Shown here in pieces: positions 13,414 to 21,999 of a DNA stretch of 26,991 nt (positions are counted from its first letter, which is position 1; every line of letters starts with the position of its first letter). The position numbers and the translations under genes were made by a program. A model generated the notes under the pieces. The model saw nothing but the letters and a program-made list of their open reading frames with translations, was not told the DNA's origin and searched no databases. The stretch lies in the NCBI GenBank assembly GCA_958439725.1, contig CAUBWJ010000029.1:1-26991 (forward strand), read 5' to 3'. Origin of the DNA: an uncultured Muribaculaceae bacterium. GTDB taxonomy: Bacteria; Bacteroidota; Bacteroidia; Bacteroidales; Muribaculaceae.

Positions 13414-14881
13414 TTTCAGGTGGAGGCTTTTTATTCCGCTCTCACTCCTCATGTGGGTGGTAATAGGCACATTCGCCGTTTACACCTACCGGCATGAAAC
13501 GCAGTATCGCGAGCGCACCGTCAACAACCAGCTTAACCGCATAGGTTCGAAGGTGCTTCAGGCCTACGACAACGATATGGACCTGACTCCGTTCATGAAC
13601 TTCGTGCGCTATTACAACGCGCAGTCGCTTTACTCCGACCTGCGCGTGAGCGTCTACGACCGTAACGGCGACCTGATTTATTCCATAGGCAAGCCGACCG
13701 TGAGCGATTTCAGCAGCGTGGATGATCTTGACAAGCTAATAACTACCGACACCGGAGTGATGAGCAAAGACAACACCCTTTTCGGGGAGAAGTTTTTCTA
13801 TGTCTCAGCCGTGAAGAGCAACGACGGGCAGGTTTTCGTACACACGGTGCTTCCTAACAGCGAGAAAGTGCAGGACAGGCTTTCACTTGGGCCGGAATTC
13901 TGGATACTTGTTGCCACGGTGTTTGTGGTAGCGACGGTTCTGGTCTATTTCCTGTCGGGCTATCTCACGCGCAATGTCAAGCTTCTGCGGGAGTTTGCCG
14001 ACAAAGCCGCCTCGAATATCGACACCGGCGATGACGAGCTCTTTGACGAGAGCATCTTTCCTCACGATGAGCTCGGCGACATTTCGCGAAGGCTTGTGGA
14101 GCTTTACCATGACCGCATCGATGCTTTGCGCCGTGCAGGCACCGAACATAAGATAGCCCTCAACGCCGTTGAGGAAAAGTCGCGTATGAAGCGACAGCTC
14201 ACCAACAACATCAACCATGAGCTGAAGACTCCTGTGGGAGTTGTCAGAGGCTATCTTGAGACGGTTCTGTCGTCGCCCGACATGGACGACACCATGCGCA
14301 CGCATTTTCTTCAGCGTGCCCAGGACAATGTGAACCGCCTCTGTGCGCTTCTGGGCGATGTCTCCACCATGACCCGTCTGGAAGAGGGCGCGGGCAATAT
14401 CCCTACCGAAGAAATCGATTTTCACGACCTTGTATTTGCGGTGGTCAACGACCTGGAGACAGGGGGTGTGCTCCGCAACATGAAGTTCACGTTCGACATT
14501 CCGTTCAATTGCGCGGTCAAGGGCAATGCCGGACTGCTTACAGGCGTGGTGACAAATCTTGCCAAGAATGCGGCACTGTACAGCCACGGAACCAAGATGT
14601 GCCTGAACATCACGGCCGAGAGCGACAGATATTACACATTCAATTTCTTTGATGACGGCCGAGGCGTAGACGAGGAGCATCTTGCCCACCTTTTCGAGCG
14701 GTTCTACCGTATAGATTCGGGCCGCGCCAGAAAGACGGGTGGCACCGGACTCGGGCTGCCTATTGTCAAGAATACCATAGAGGCACTCGGAGGAACGATT
14801 TCGGTAAATAACCGTCCGGGAGGCGGCCTCGGCTTTATGTTTACCCTTGAAAAATGGGGGAATAATGTTAAAAAAGTCTAA
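13391..14881 (+). CDS. Membrane sensor histidine kinase
   Basis: A 496-residue kinase starting at ATG 13391 inside the response regulator gene. It has a membrane helix at about 14-32, a periplasmic sensor of about 135 residues, a second helix at about 170-190, then a HAMP-like linker. The HisKA box reads NNINHELKTPVG with phospho-acceptor His276. The ATPase domain shows the N-box VVTNLAKNAALYSHG, the G1 box FDDGRGVDEEHL, the F-box LFERFYR and the G2 box KTGGTGLGLPIVKNT. It is an orthodox kinase, not a hybrid HTCS of the kind that controls many Bacteroides polysaccharide loci. The sensor resembles no domain I can name. Confidence 0.93.
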   Translation: MALRRQFSFRWRLFIPLSLLMWVVIGTFAVYTYRHETQYRERTVNNQLNRIGSKVLQAYDNDMDLTPFMNFVRYYNAQSLYSDLRVSVYDRNGDLIYSIGKPTVSDFSSVDDLDKLITTDTGVMSKDNTLFGEKFFYVSAVKSNDGQVFVHTVLPNSEKVQDRLSLGPEFWILVATVFVVATVLVYFLSGYLTRNVKLLREFADKAASNIDTGDDELFDESIFPHDELGDISRRLVELYHDRIDALRRAGTEHKIALNAVEEKSRMKRQLTNNINHELKTPVGVVRGYLETVLSSPDMDDTMRTHFLQRAQDNVNRLCALLGDVSTMTRLEEGAGNIPTEEIDFHDLVFAVVNDLETGGVLRNMKFTFDIPFNCAVKGNAGLLTGVVTNLAKNAALYSHGTKMCLNITAESDRYYTFNFFDDGRGVDEEHLAHLFERFYRIDSGRARKTGGTGLGLPIVKNTIEALGGTISVNNRPGGGLGFMFTLEKWGNNVKKV

Positions 14882-14951
14882 ATTAAGAGCCTGTTCCCCG
14901 TTTGTTGCAGCATTGTAATATCTATGACATGAGAATGTAAATTGTTTGCTC

Positions 14952-15110
14952 TACTTTTGTCGGCGTAAGGAATTTGTATTCATTCTCGTTTAGATAATAA
15001 GCCAAGATATATACAGAGTCTATACCACAACTTTGCAAAATAGTAATTAAGAGACCATTTAAGAATTATGATACACGGACTGTCGGAGAGACAGTCCGTG
15101 CGTTATTTTA
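14952..15110 (+). ncRNA. Possible small RNA between promoter-like box and terminator
   Basis: A -7-like TACTTTTG (14952-14959) lies upstream of a strong terminator hairpin (15074-15100), with no ORF between. A transcript of about 140 nt would result. No TTG is found at -33 spacing, and the terminator is already explained by the kinase operon or the converging GH31 gene, so this is weak. Confidence 0.2.
15074..15110. terminator. Strong hairpin terminator between convergent operons
   Basis: CACGGACTGTC (15074-15084) pairs perfectly with GACAGTCCGTG (15090-15100) over a five-base loop and is followed by CGTTATTTTA on the plus strand. It separates the kinase operon from the converging GH31 gene and probably ends both transcripts. 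The rest of 14882-15073 shows no gene. Confidence 0.75.
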
Positions 15111-15115
15111 AACCG

Positions 15116-17467
15116 TTATAATCTTATTTTCATAGCCTTGCCTCTGTAGGTAAGTACACGGTCCGGGTTAACCGTATGTTTTTGGAAAGAGCCTTTATCG
15201 CGGTCAGCTACCACAATACGGAATTTTCTTTGCATGAGCATGCCGGGGAATCTTCCATTGCGGTCACTCACCTCAAGAGTCCGGTCCTTATCATGCCATG
15301 AAAACATGATTGTGGTATAATTGCCTTTTTCGTAGTTGTAGTTGTCGTTCTCATCCTCATAGAGCACGAAGGCGCCGTCGGCACCCGGATACACGCGAAT
15401 CTCGAGATTATCCCATTTTTTCTCAGTGGCATACTGCACATCCGGGCCTACAGGCAGAATACTGCCAGCTCTCACATAAAGAGGGATTATATCTATAGGC
15501 GTCGGTTTGGCCACGTTACGCCCTCCCAGAATAAACTCTCCCGTCCAGAAGTCGTACCATCCGCTGCCTTTGGGAAGATACACATCTTTTGTCTGGGTGG
15601 CATTGAGATTGATATTACCGGCTTTGTCCACATACATAGGCCGCGTAACCGGGGCTACCAGCAGAGATCTGCCGAACATATATTCTCCGTCAGTATCGTG
15701 CAATGTAGTATCTTCCGGAAAGTCCATAAACAGAGCTCTCATGAATGTGTCATGATTTTTGCTTACATTCCATGCTGTGGAATAGATATAGGGCAACAGT
15801 ATATATCGAAGACGTATGCTTTTATCCAGAGCATCGAACTCCCATGAACCGCGGTCGCCAAACTGATAGATTTCGCGGGGCGTGCACGTTCCGTGTGAGC
15901 GCATCATTGGAGTGAAAGCGCCAAACTGCGACCACCTCACATACAGTTCACGGAATGCAGGGTCGTTTATTCCCTCGGGGAAATAATTACATGAAGCGAA
16001 TCCACCAATGTCGGTGTTCCAGTAGGGTATGCCGCAAAGCGAGAAGTTAAGTCCGGCGGAAATCTGGTTGTGCAGAACGTTCCAGTCCGATCGAATGTCG
16101 CCCGACCAAGATGCGGCGCCATATCGCTGCTGACCGGCAAAAGCCGAACGTGTCAGGATAAATACTCTTTTATCGCCGGTGGCAGCACGCTGGTTATCGT
16201 GCACACCTCCCACCGAAAGAATAGGAAATGCGTTGAATACCTCTCGGTACTGACCGTCGTGTGTTCTCTGATTTAGCTTTTCGTCATTGTCGGAAAACTC
16301 GGGTTCCGTGGCATCAAGCCACCATCCATCCATTCCAATGGCGAACATATTACGGTTCATTCTGTCCCAGTATATGCGGCGTGCGGCAGGATTATAAACG
16401 TCATAAACAGTAGCCTCGTCGGGATACGTTTTGAAGTCAAGTAACATCTGTTTTTCTTTCAGCTCGTTGTGAACGGAAGTATTTTTTCCGAACGAAGGCC
16501 AGACTGAAATTATTATATGGGCATTGCGCGCGTGCACATCATCTATCATTTTCTTCGGGTCGGGGAAGCCGGGATTTCCGAATTCAATAGCGTTCCAGCT
16601 TGATGGATCTGTGCCCCAATACTGCCAGTCCTGTATAATTCCGTCGAGCGGGACATTTAGTTCACGATATTTGTCAACCACGCCCACCAGTTCGTTCTGA
16701 CTAATATAGCGTTCACGCGATTGCCAGAATCCATAGGTCCACAGAGCGTTCATCGGCACCTGCCCGGTCAGTTCGCGTATGCCTTTCACCACTCCGTCAG
16801 CATTGCTGCCATTGATGAAATAATAGTCAATGCATTTTCCTGCCTGAGAGTCAAAAGTGGTCTCCATGGCATTATCGGTGAACATGGTAGGGGAGTAGTT
16901 ATCCCAGAATACGCCATAGCCTTTTATCGACTGAAATATCGGGATTGCAATCTCGGTATTTTTCTGTTTAAGATTAATTGCCTGGTTTCTCTGGCTCATC
17001 TTTCCCTTCTGATGCTGACCGAGGCCGTAGATAGTTTCGTCTTTGTCGAGATGGAACGACTGCCTTACCATGAGGGTTGCATTATCGCCGTAATTCACCG
17101 GGGTAAACTGTGCGCCCCAGTCTTTTTCTGACAGCAGCTTTTTCCCGGTTTTATCCTTAAAGGAAATCCTGCCGGTGCGATGGTTGATTTCCACGACAAG
17201 CCTGTCGCTGTTGAGCATCGTGACCGAATCGCCGTCAGTAATGGTAAACGGTACTTTCTCCGCCTCTTTTATCACCGAATAGCTCTTCTTTTCGGGGCGT
17301 TCCCCTTCCTGATACTTCAGAATTCTGAGTATGGACGGCGTATAGAACTGCAGCTCGATGTCAACCGACTCAACGGTTGTCTTGATACCGTTTTCAATCC
17401 GTTTATAATTACCCGCCCAAGCCGGCAGGCATAATATAAGGGATGCCAAAAATATTACAGGCTTCAT
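15116..17467 (-). CDS. GH31 family alpha-glycosidase, alpha-xylosidase-like
   Basis: A 783-residue exported enzyme with a signal peptide ending near AWAGN. The N-terminal beta-sandwich runs to about residue 235, followed by the (beta/alpha)8 barrel. The nucleophile motif is GWWLDATEPE with Asp385, and the acid/base is Asp457 in WSGDIRSDWN. The WWLDATEPE form, with FWQSRERY and QDWQYWG, is the one I associate with alpha-xylosidases such as those acting on xyloglucan, rather than with alpha-glucosidases that carry W-x-D-M-N-E. It lacks an inserted PA14 module. It is the last gene of a five-gene operon, 50 bp behind the GH97 gene. By eye it is more AT-rich than the first 10 kb of the window. Substrate specificity is inferred. 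Confidence 0.93.
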   Translation of the reverse strand: MKPVIFLASLILCLPAWAGNYKRIENGIKTTVESVDIELQFYTPSILRILKYQEGERPEKKSYSVIKEAEKVPFTITDGDSVTMLNSDRLVVEINHRTGRISFKDKTGKKLLSEKDWGAQFTPVNYGDNATLMVRQSFHLDKDETIYGLGQHQKGKMSQRNQAINLKQKNTEIAIPIFQSIKGYGVFWDNYSPTMFTDNAMETTFDSQAGKCIDYYFINGSNADGVVKGIRELTGQVPMNALWTYGFWQSRERYISQNELVGVVDKYRELNVPLDGIIQDWQYWGTDPSSWNAIEFGNPGFPDPKKMIDDVHARNAHIIISVWPSFGKNTSVHNELKEKQMLLDFKTYPDEATVYDVYNPAARRIYWDRMNRNMFAIGMDGWWLDATEPEFSDNDEKLNQRTHDGQYREVFNAFPILSVGGVHDNQRAATGDKRVFILTRSAFAGQQRYGAASWSGDIRSDWNVLHNQISAGLNFSLCGIPYWNTDIGGFASCNYFPEGINDPAFRELYVRWSQFGAFTPMMRSHGTCTPREIYQFGDRGSWEFDALDKSIRLRYILLPYIYSTAWNVSKNHDTFMRALFMDFPEDTTLHDTDGEYMFGRSLLVAPVTRPMYVDKAGNINLNATQTKDVYLPKGSGWYDFWTGEFILGGRNVAKPTPIDIIPLYVRAGSILPVGPDVQYATEKKWDNLEIRVYPGADGAFVLYEDENDNYNYEKGNYTTIMFSWHDKDRTLEVSDRNGRFPGMLMQRKFRIVVADRDKGSFQKHTVNPDRVLTYRGKAMKIRL

Positions 17468-17517
17468 AAGGCAATGTGGTTTCTGGGGAGGGGTTGTAAG
17501 GTCATGGTCCCTGAGGG

Positions 17518-19440
17518 TCAGCGTCTGACGAATTTGATGCAGGAGCCGCCGCCGGGAGCGAGCTTTAACCGGAGGGTGTCGCTGCTGGTTACCGTGGCTT
17601 CTGTCACTTTCAGTGTCTCGCGGTTTGTGAGATAATGGGCATCATCGCCATCCTCCACTATGGTAGCATTGTAATCGCCATCGGCAAGAAATGTCAGCGG
17701 CAGGCTGATAGTGCGAGCGGACTCATTGGTGGCGGCGCCCACAAGGTAGGCATCATAGGTCTGACGCATCATTACAATATATTCGCCTATCTCACCGGCC
17801 AAAGTGCGGCTTTCTTTCCACGGCATTTTCTGCGAGGAAAGGAAGTCGAGCAGCACGGGATATTTCCTGTAGTATTCGGGGATGTCGGGGAGTATTGTCA
17901 CACCTGAGAACACTATCAGCGTGCGGGCGGCTTCCGAAACCACGGTAGACGGCACAGGCTGGTTCTCGTCCACACGGGTTGTGTTTCCCTGTCGGAGGTC
18001 AAACATTCCGTTGTTCATGTCGAGTGGTCCGGCCACCATATTAACAAAAACAGTTGTGACAAAAGTTGTAGGGTCAAACACATGGTGTCCGTCAAGCTGT
18101 GCGTGGCAGTATTCGCGCGTCACGGCATTAGGCCAGGTACGCATCTGGCCGTAGGGATGCACCGGTCCGTCGTGATAGTCCACCAGGAGATGGTTTTTGG
18201 CGCAGAGTTCGGTAATCATCTTCGTCCTTGCATTCTTCTCGGCCTGGCTTCCGGTCATAAAGCCGTATTTAACACCTGCGGCACCCCATTCGCCATACTG
18301 TTTAAGCGTTTCTTCTATGGGAAACCGGCGTCCTCCCACATCGTTGAGATATAGCCATATACCTACACCCTTATTCTTTCCGTATTCTATCAGCTTGCGC
18401 ACATCACCGGCCTTGTCGCCTTCCACCGGGTTGGAGCCCGATTCAAATTCAGGGCCATACCAGTTGGCGTCAAGCACCAGATATTTGAAACCTTGCTCGG
18501 CTGCAAAGTCGACCATGCGCACCCACGACGGGTAGGACATCGTGTACATGAAGCCGTCCCATTCCGCTCCGTTTATACGCCAGTCCCAGACGGCCATTCC
18601 GGGTTTCACCCACGAAAAATCGTAACCGGGAGCGGGGTCGGGATTCAGCAGCTCTAACAGATGGGAGTCGGTAAGCGCGCCCGGAGCCTCTCCGTACATT
18701 ATCACGCGCCATGCCGATTTATAGCCGGCAAACAGACTTACCGGCACCGACACCACGCTGAACAGACTTTCACCTTTTGAGGATTGCAGCACCAGAGGAG
18801 CGCCGGTTTCCAGATTGGCCTCATGAATCGCCATATAGTGGGTGTCGCCGGCTTTTACAGTCATCACCGGCAATCTGGGCTCGGCGGTCTCAGTGAGTTT
18901 TTCCGGCCCGATATTATGGTTTTCGCCATTGTAATACCAGGCAGTATAATCATCGGCAAAATTGTATTCCGTGAGCTCGTTCGCAGTAGTTGTATCGCAA
19001 TTGGAGCCGGAGGGGATACAGTACCGGAAGGCTACGCCGTCGTTGTAGGCGCGGGCCACAATCTCAAGGCTGTCGGGTGAACCTCCCTTTCGGCACAGCG
19101 TCACCGTCAATTCATTGAAATGGTCGGGCACAACCTCGCGTTTGCCCCACAGAGGCCTCCATTCATCACGTATCTTGCGTTCTGTGACCCGGGCCACGGT
19201 CCAGCTGGAGTCTGGAATTGTTTCTTCCGCCTCCGTTGTGAAGCCCATCAGGGATTTGTCAACAAGCTGTGCGCCGTTGGCTGTAAACGTGTATGTAAGC
19301 TGTCCGTTTTCCTCCTGCTGTATTGTCATGGCAAGTTTATTGTCAGGGGAGGTGAGCTTATATGCACCGCTCCGGCACGAGGCGCATATTACAAGAGTAA
19401 GCAACAGGAGCGGAATCAGAATCAGAGGCCTTTTGATCAT
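17518..19440 (-). CDS. GH97 family lipoprotein glycosidase, unusual active-site residues
   Basis: A 640-residue protein of the SusB-like GH97 family (alpha-glucosidases and alpha-galactosidases). A hydrophobic leader ends in VICASC with Cys22, so it is probably a lipoprotein. A beta-sandwich (about 25-280) precedes the barrel (GMAVWDWRING, YLVLDANWYGP). Compared with GH97 enzymes from memory, the retaining-type nucleophile position (K-x-D-F) is KYGF here, with Gly393 as in the inverting SusB. The SusB base position (NAHE) is DYHD with Asp424, and the acid Glu is kept as Glu443 (RTWPNAVTRE). Another base candidate is Asp367 (YLND). This mix fits neither well-studied subgroup. It lies 64 bp behind GH35 and 50 bp before GH31. 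Confidence 0.9.
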   Translation of the reverse strand: MIKRPLILIPLLLLTLVICASCRSGAYKLTSPDNKLAMTIQQEENGQLTYTFTANGAQLVDKSLMGFTTEAEETIPDSSWTVARVTERKIRDEWRPLWGKREVVPDHFNELTVTLCRKGGSPDSLEIVARAYNDGVAFRYCIPSGSNCDTTTANELTEYNFADDYTAWYYNGENHNIGPEKLTETAEPRLPVMTVKAGDTHYMAIHEANLETGAPLVLQSSKGESLFSVVSVPVSLFAGYKSAWRVIMYGEAPGALTDSHLLELLNPDPAPGYDFSWVKPGMAVWDWRINGAEWDGFMYTMSYPSWVRMVDFAAEQGFKYLVLDANWYGPEFESGSNPVEGDKAGDVRKLIEYGKNKGVGIWLYLNDVGGRRFPIEETLKQYGEWGAAGVKYGFMTGSQAEKNARTKMITELCAKNHLLVDYHDGPVHPYGQMRTWPNAVTREYCHAQLDGHHVFDPTTFVTTVFVNMVAGPLDMNNGMFDLRQGNTTRVDENQPVPSTVVSEAARTLIVFSGVTILPDIPEYYRKYPVLLDFLSSQKMPWKESRTLAGEIGEYIVMMRQTYDAYLVGAATNESARTISLPLTFLADGDYNATIVEDGDDAHYLTNRETLKVTEATVTSSDTLRLKLAPGGGSCIKFVRR

Positions 19441-19504
19441 GTTTATATAAGGGAGAGGGGTGGATACTGTTTATTTGGTTGACGTAAAGAAACGCTCCGG
19501 CATG

Positions 19505-21973
19505 CTACATCCTCAACTCGGCGGCATTAGTGTAGGGAGCGATTTCTGCCGACTTTATGAAAGCGCCGTTAGAGGTCTGACGCAGGCCTATTACCAGCAC
19601 ATTCTTTTCACGGCCGAAATTAAGCCAGCATTCGGGCAGATAGAATTCGCGCTGCGGACCGGCTTCCCAGTGGCGTCCGATATTGTGGCCGTTAAGCCAC
19701 ATATATCCGTTGCCCGACGCATTCATTCTTATCAGCCACGGAATCCATTCGTTCTTTCGGGCCTCAGGCAGATTAAATTCCATTCTGTACCAGGTGAACA
19801 GTCCGTCCTGCTTACCGGAAGGCTGGATGTTGTTGCCCTTGCGGGGTATTTCGCTATGTATGTCAAGGCTTACCTCATCCCAGCCCGATGCGTCATATTC
19901 CGGTTGATTCCATTTCTGGGTTATTCCCGCTACATCGGCCGCATATTCCCACTCCAGTGGGTGAGTCATGGCTGTTTCGGAAACCGAGAGACCGCCCTCG
20001 CGTATGCCCGACAATTCCTCCATAGGCACATAGCCGTGGGCGTGGCCGAGATTCTCGTAAACCACCAGAATCTCATTGCGGCCTTCCTTCAAGGCACCGG
20101 ACACGTCGAACCGGTTGTCGTATTCGTCGTTGCGAATACGGTCGTAGCAGTTGCGTGTGAGCCATGTCTGTGCATCGGCATTTTCAGGGAAGAGACGTTT
20201 CACACTCTTGCCGTTCACGGTCACAGATACAATGTCGCGCGTAAACATATTAAACAGCAGGAACTTCTCGGTCAGGGCCTGACGCTCTGAAAGGTCCACG
20301 GCACATCTGTAGAGGCTGTATCTGAAATCATTTACCCCAAGATCGGTCATCGACACCGGACGCACCAGTGAAATCCATTCAGCGGCTCCGTAATTGTCTT
20401 CCTTGCGTTTCACCGCAGCTATTCTCACCGGCTCAGGAAGTTTTGAGGGACGTTTGATTTCAGCCTGTTTCCTCGGCCACCATTCGCCTGACGCGGGAGT
20501 CTTGCCCGGTTTAATCACAAGCACCTTGCTGTCCAGACTGTCAAGGTTGTATTCAACCGTTATGGGTGACACATACATGGAGTCGCGTGAGCTTTCGGCT
20601 CCGGCAACGTTCATAAGCACTTTATTTCCGTTCTGGTCGATATTATACATCTCCTTCCGGGGCAGGCTTATCTTTCCCGGCAGCAGAGTGGCCTTTCCCT
20701 TCAGGCGCTTATGCGGGTTGGTATTATGCAGAAACACAAACAGGGTGCCGTCGTCGGCTCTTCTCACGCCTCCGAACAGTTCCTCAGGTGCATTTTCAAT
20801 CCTGCATGGTCCGCCCTGCGACCGCACGAGCTGAGGCTCATACTTTCTGATAAACTCACCGAGACCCTTTGCGGCAAGATATTTTTCGCCTACGCCGCCG
20901 CTTTCTCTTATGGCGGAATTGTAGTCATACGAGGTGGTCATTCCTCTGGCGCCCCATCCGGCGAAATGGGTTCCGCCGAAAAACATATAATAATTTATGC
21001 CTGTTCCTCCACCCAGCATTGTCATCAGGCCTATAGCCTGAAAATGGCGGGAGTCGGAATAATGCTCTTCACTCAGGGTGCCGGTAACCAGCGAGAACCA
21101 TCCTCCCTGCAGCTCGGTAACGAATCCCGGGGCATCGGGCTGCCGGCGTTTTAATGCCGACATTCTGTAAGCACAGCTTGGTGCATCGTTCTGAGCCACA
21201 TAGTAATTGTCGCAGTCAAACACCTGCGAGAGCTCAGCATCGGCGCTGCCTCTGCATTCGCTTGTAAGGCAGGTGAAAACCGGCACGTCAAATCCTTTGT
21301 CGCGCACCGTTTTATAGAGAGCCTTCAGAAAACGGTCTTTGCCGCCACACCAGTGGGCATCGTATTCGTTCTCCAGCTGAATCATTATTATACCCTTGCC
21401 GCCTTTGGGTTTTCTGGTTATCTGCTCGTCGGCCAGTGCTCCGCATACAGCCTTGAACCAGTGTTCCGACCATGCTATATGCCTGGAATCGGAGCTTCGG
21501 AGCCAGAACCCTTCAACGCCGTCGGGCCTGAAGCGGGCAAGCCAGCGGGGATAGGCTCCTCCCGAAAATTCGGCACAGATAAACGGACCGGGCCTTACAA
21601 TGGTGTAAAGGCCAAACTCCTCATGAGCTATTTTAAGCCATCTTTTCAGGTCGGAGAAATCAAAATGTGTGGTATCATTGATTGATGCCGGCATGGTTCT
21701 CTCGTGCCAGTTCCATGGAACATAAGTCTCCACTGTGTTGAAACCGGCCTCTTTGATTTTACGGAATCTGTCGCGCCACAACTCCTCGGGACATCTGAAA
21801 TAGTGAAACGCTGCCGAATAGACAAACTTGTCTTCACCATCGATTGTCATGCAGTTGCCGTCGTAGCGTATGCGGTCGGGCGACGCGAAAATCTTTGCCG
21901 GTTTTGTTTCGGATTCTCCGAAAGCTGTGAAGGCGGTCACAAGGCAAAGTAATGTGAAAATGGCTCTGCTCAT
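19505..21973 (-). CDS. GH35 family beta-galactosidase
   Basis: An 822-residue exported enzyme. A longer frame runs upstream into the preceding gene, but I choose ATG 21973 because MSRAIFTLLCLVTAFTAFGES is a signal peptide. The GH35 barrel begins at YSAAFHYFRCPEELWRDRF, with the family signature around RPGPFICAEFSGGAYPRWL. The acid/base is the Glu in IQLENEY (about Glu203) and the nucleophile is the Glu in VTELQGGW (about Glu287). C-terminal jelly-roll domains end in MWLNGHNIGRHWEAGPQREFYLP, typical of the family. It would release terminal beta-galactose from oligosaccharides. It lies 26 bp behind the 750-residue protein and 64 bp ahead of GH97, in one operon. Confidence 0.94.
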   Translation of the reverse strand: MSRAIFTLLCLVTAFTAFGESETKPAKIFASPDRIRYDGNCMTIDGEDKFVYSAAFHYFRCPEELWRDRFRKIKEAGFNTVETYVPWNWHERTMPASINDTTHFDFSDLKRWLKIAHEEFGLYTIVRPGPFICAEFSGGAYPRWLARFRPDGVEGFWLRSSDSRHIAWSEHWFKAVCGALADEQITRKPKGGKGIIMIQLENEYDAHWCGGKDRFLKALYKTVRDKGFDVPVFTCLTSECRGSADAELSQVFDCDNYYVAQNDAPSCAYRMSALKRRQPDAPGFVTELQGGWFSLVTGTLSEEHYSDSRHFQAIGLMTMLGGGTGINYYMFFGGTHFAGWGARGMTTSYDYNSAIRESGGVGEKYLAAKGLGEFIRKYEPQLVRSQGGPCRIENAPEELFGGVRRADDGTLFVFLHNTNPHKRLKGKATLLPGKISLPRKEMYNIDQNGNKVLMNVAGAESSRDSMYVSPITVEYNLDSLDSKVLVIKPGKTPASGEWWPRKQAEIKRPSKLPEPVRIAAVKRKEDNYGAAEWISLVRPVSMTDLGVNDFRYSLYRCAVDLSERQALTEKFLLFNMFTRDIVSVTVNGKSVKRLFPENADAQTWLTRNCYDRIRNDEYDNRFDVSGALKEGRNEILVVYENLGHAHGYVPMEELSGIREGGLSVSETAMTHPLEWEYAADVAGITQKWNQPEYDASGWDEVSLDIHSEIPRKGNNIQPSGKQDGLFTWYRMEFNLPEARKNEWIPWLIRMNASGNGYMWLNGHNIGRHWEAGPQREFYLPECWLNFGREKNVLVIGLRQTSNGAFIKSAEIAPYTNAAELRM

Positions 21974-21999
21974 TGTTATAGGCTGAAAATCTGATTGGT

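Noticed and set aside
15116..19440. GH31 and GH97 genes as horizontally acquired
   Set aside because: GH31 looks more AT-rich than the first 10 kb, but there are no integrase, tRNA or repeat boundaries and the shift is gradual by eye.
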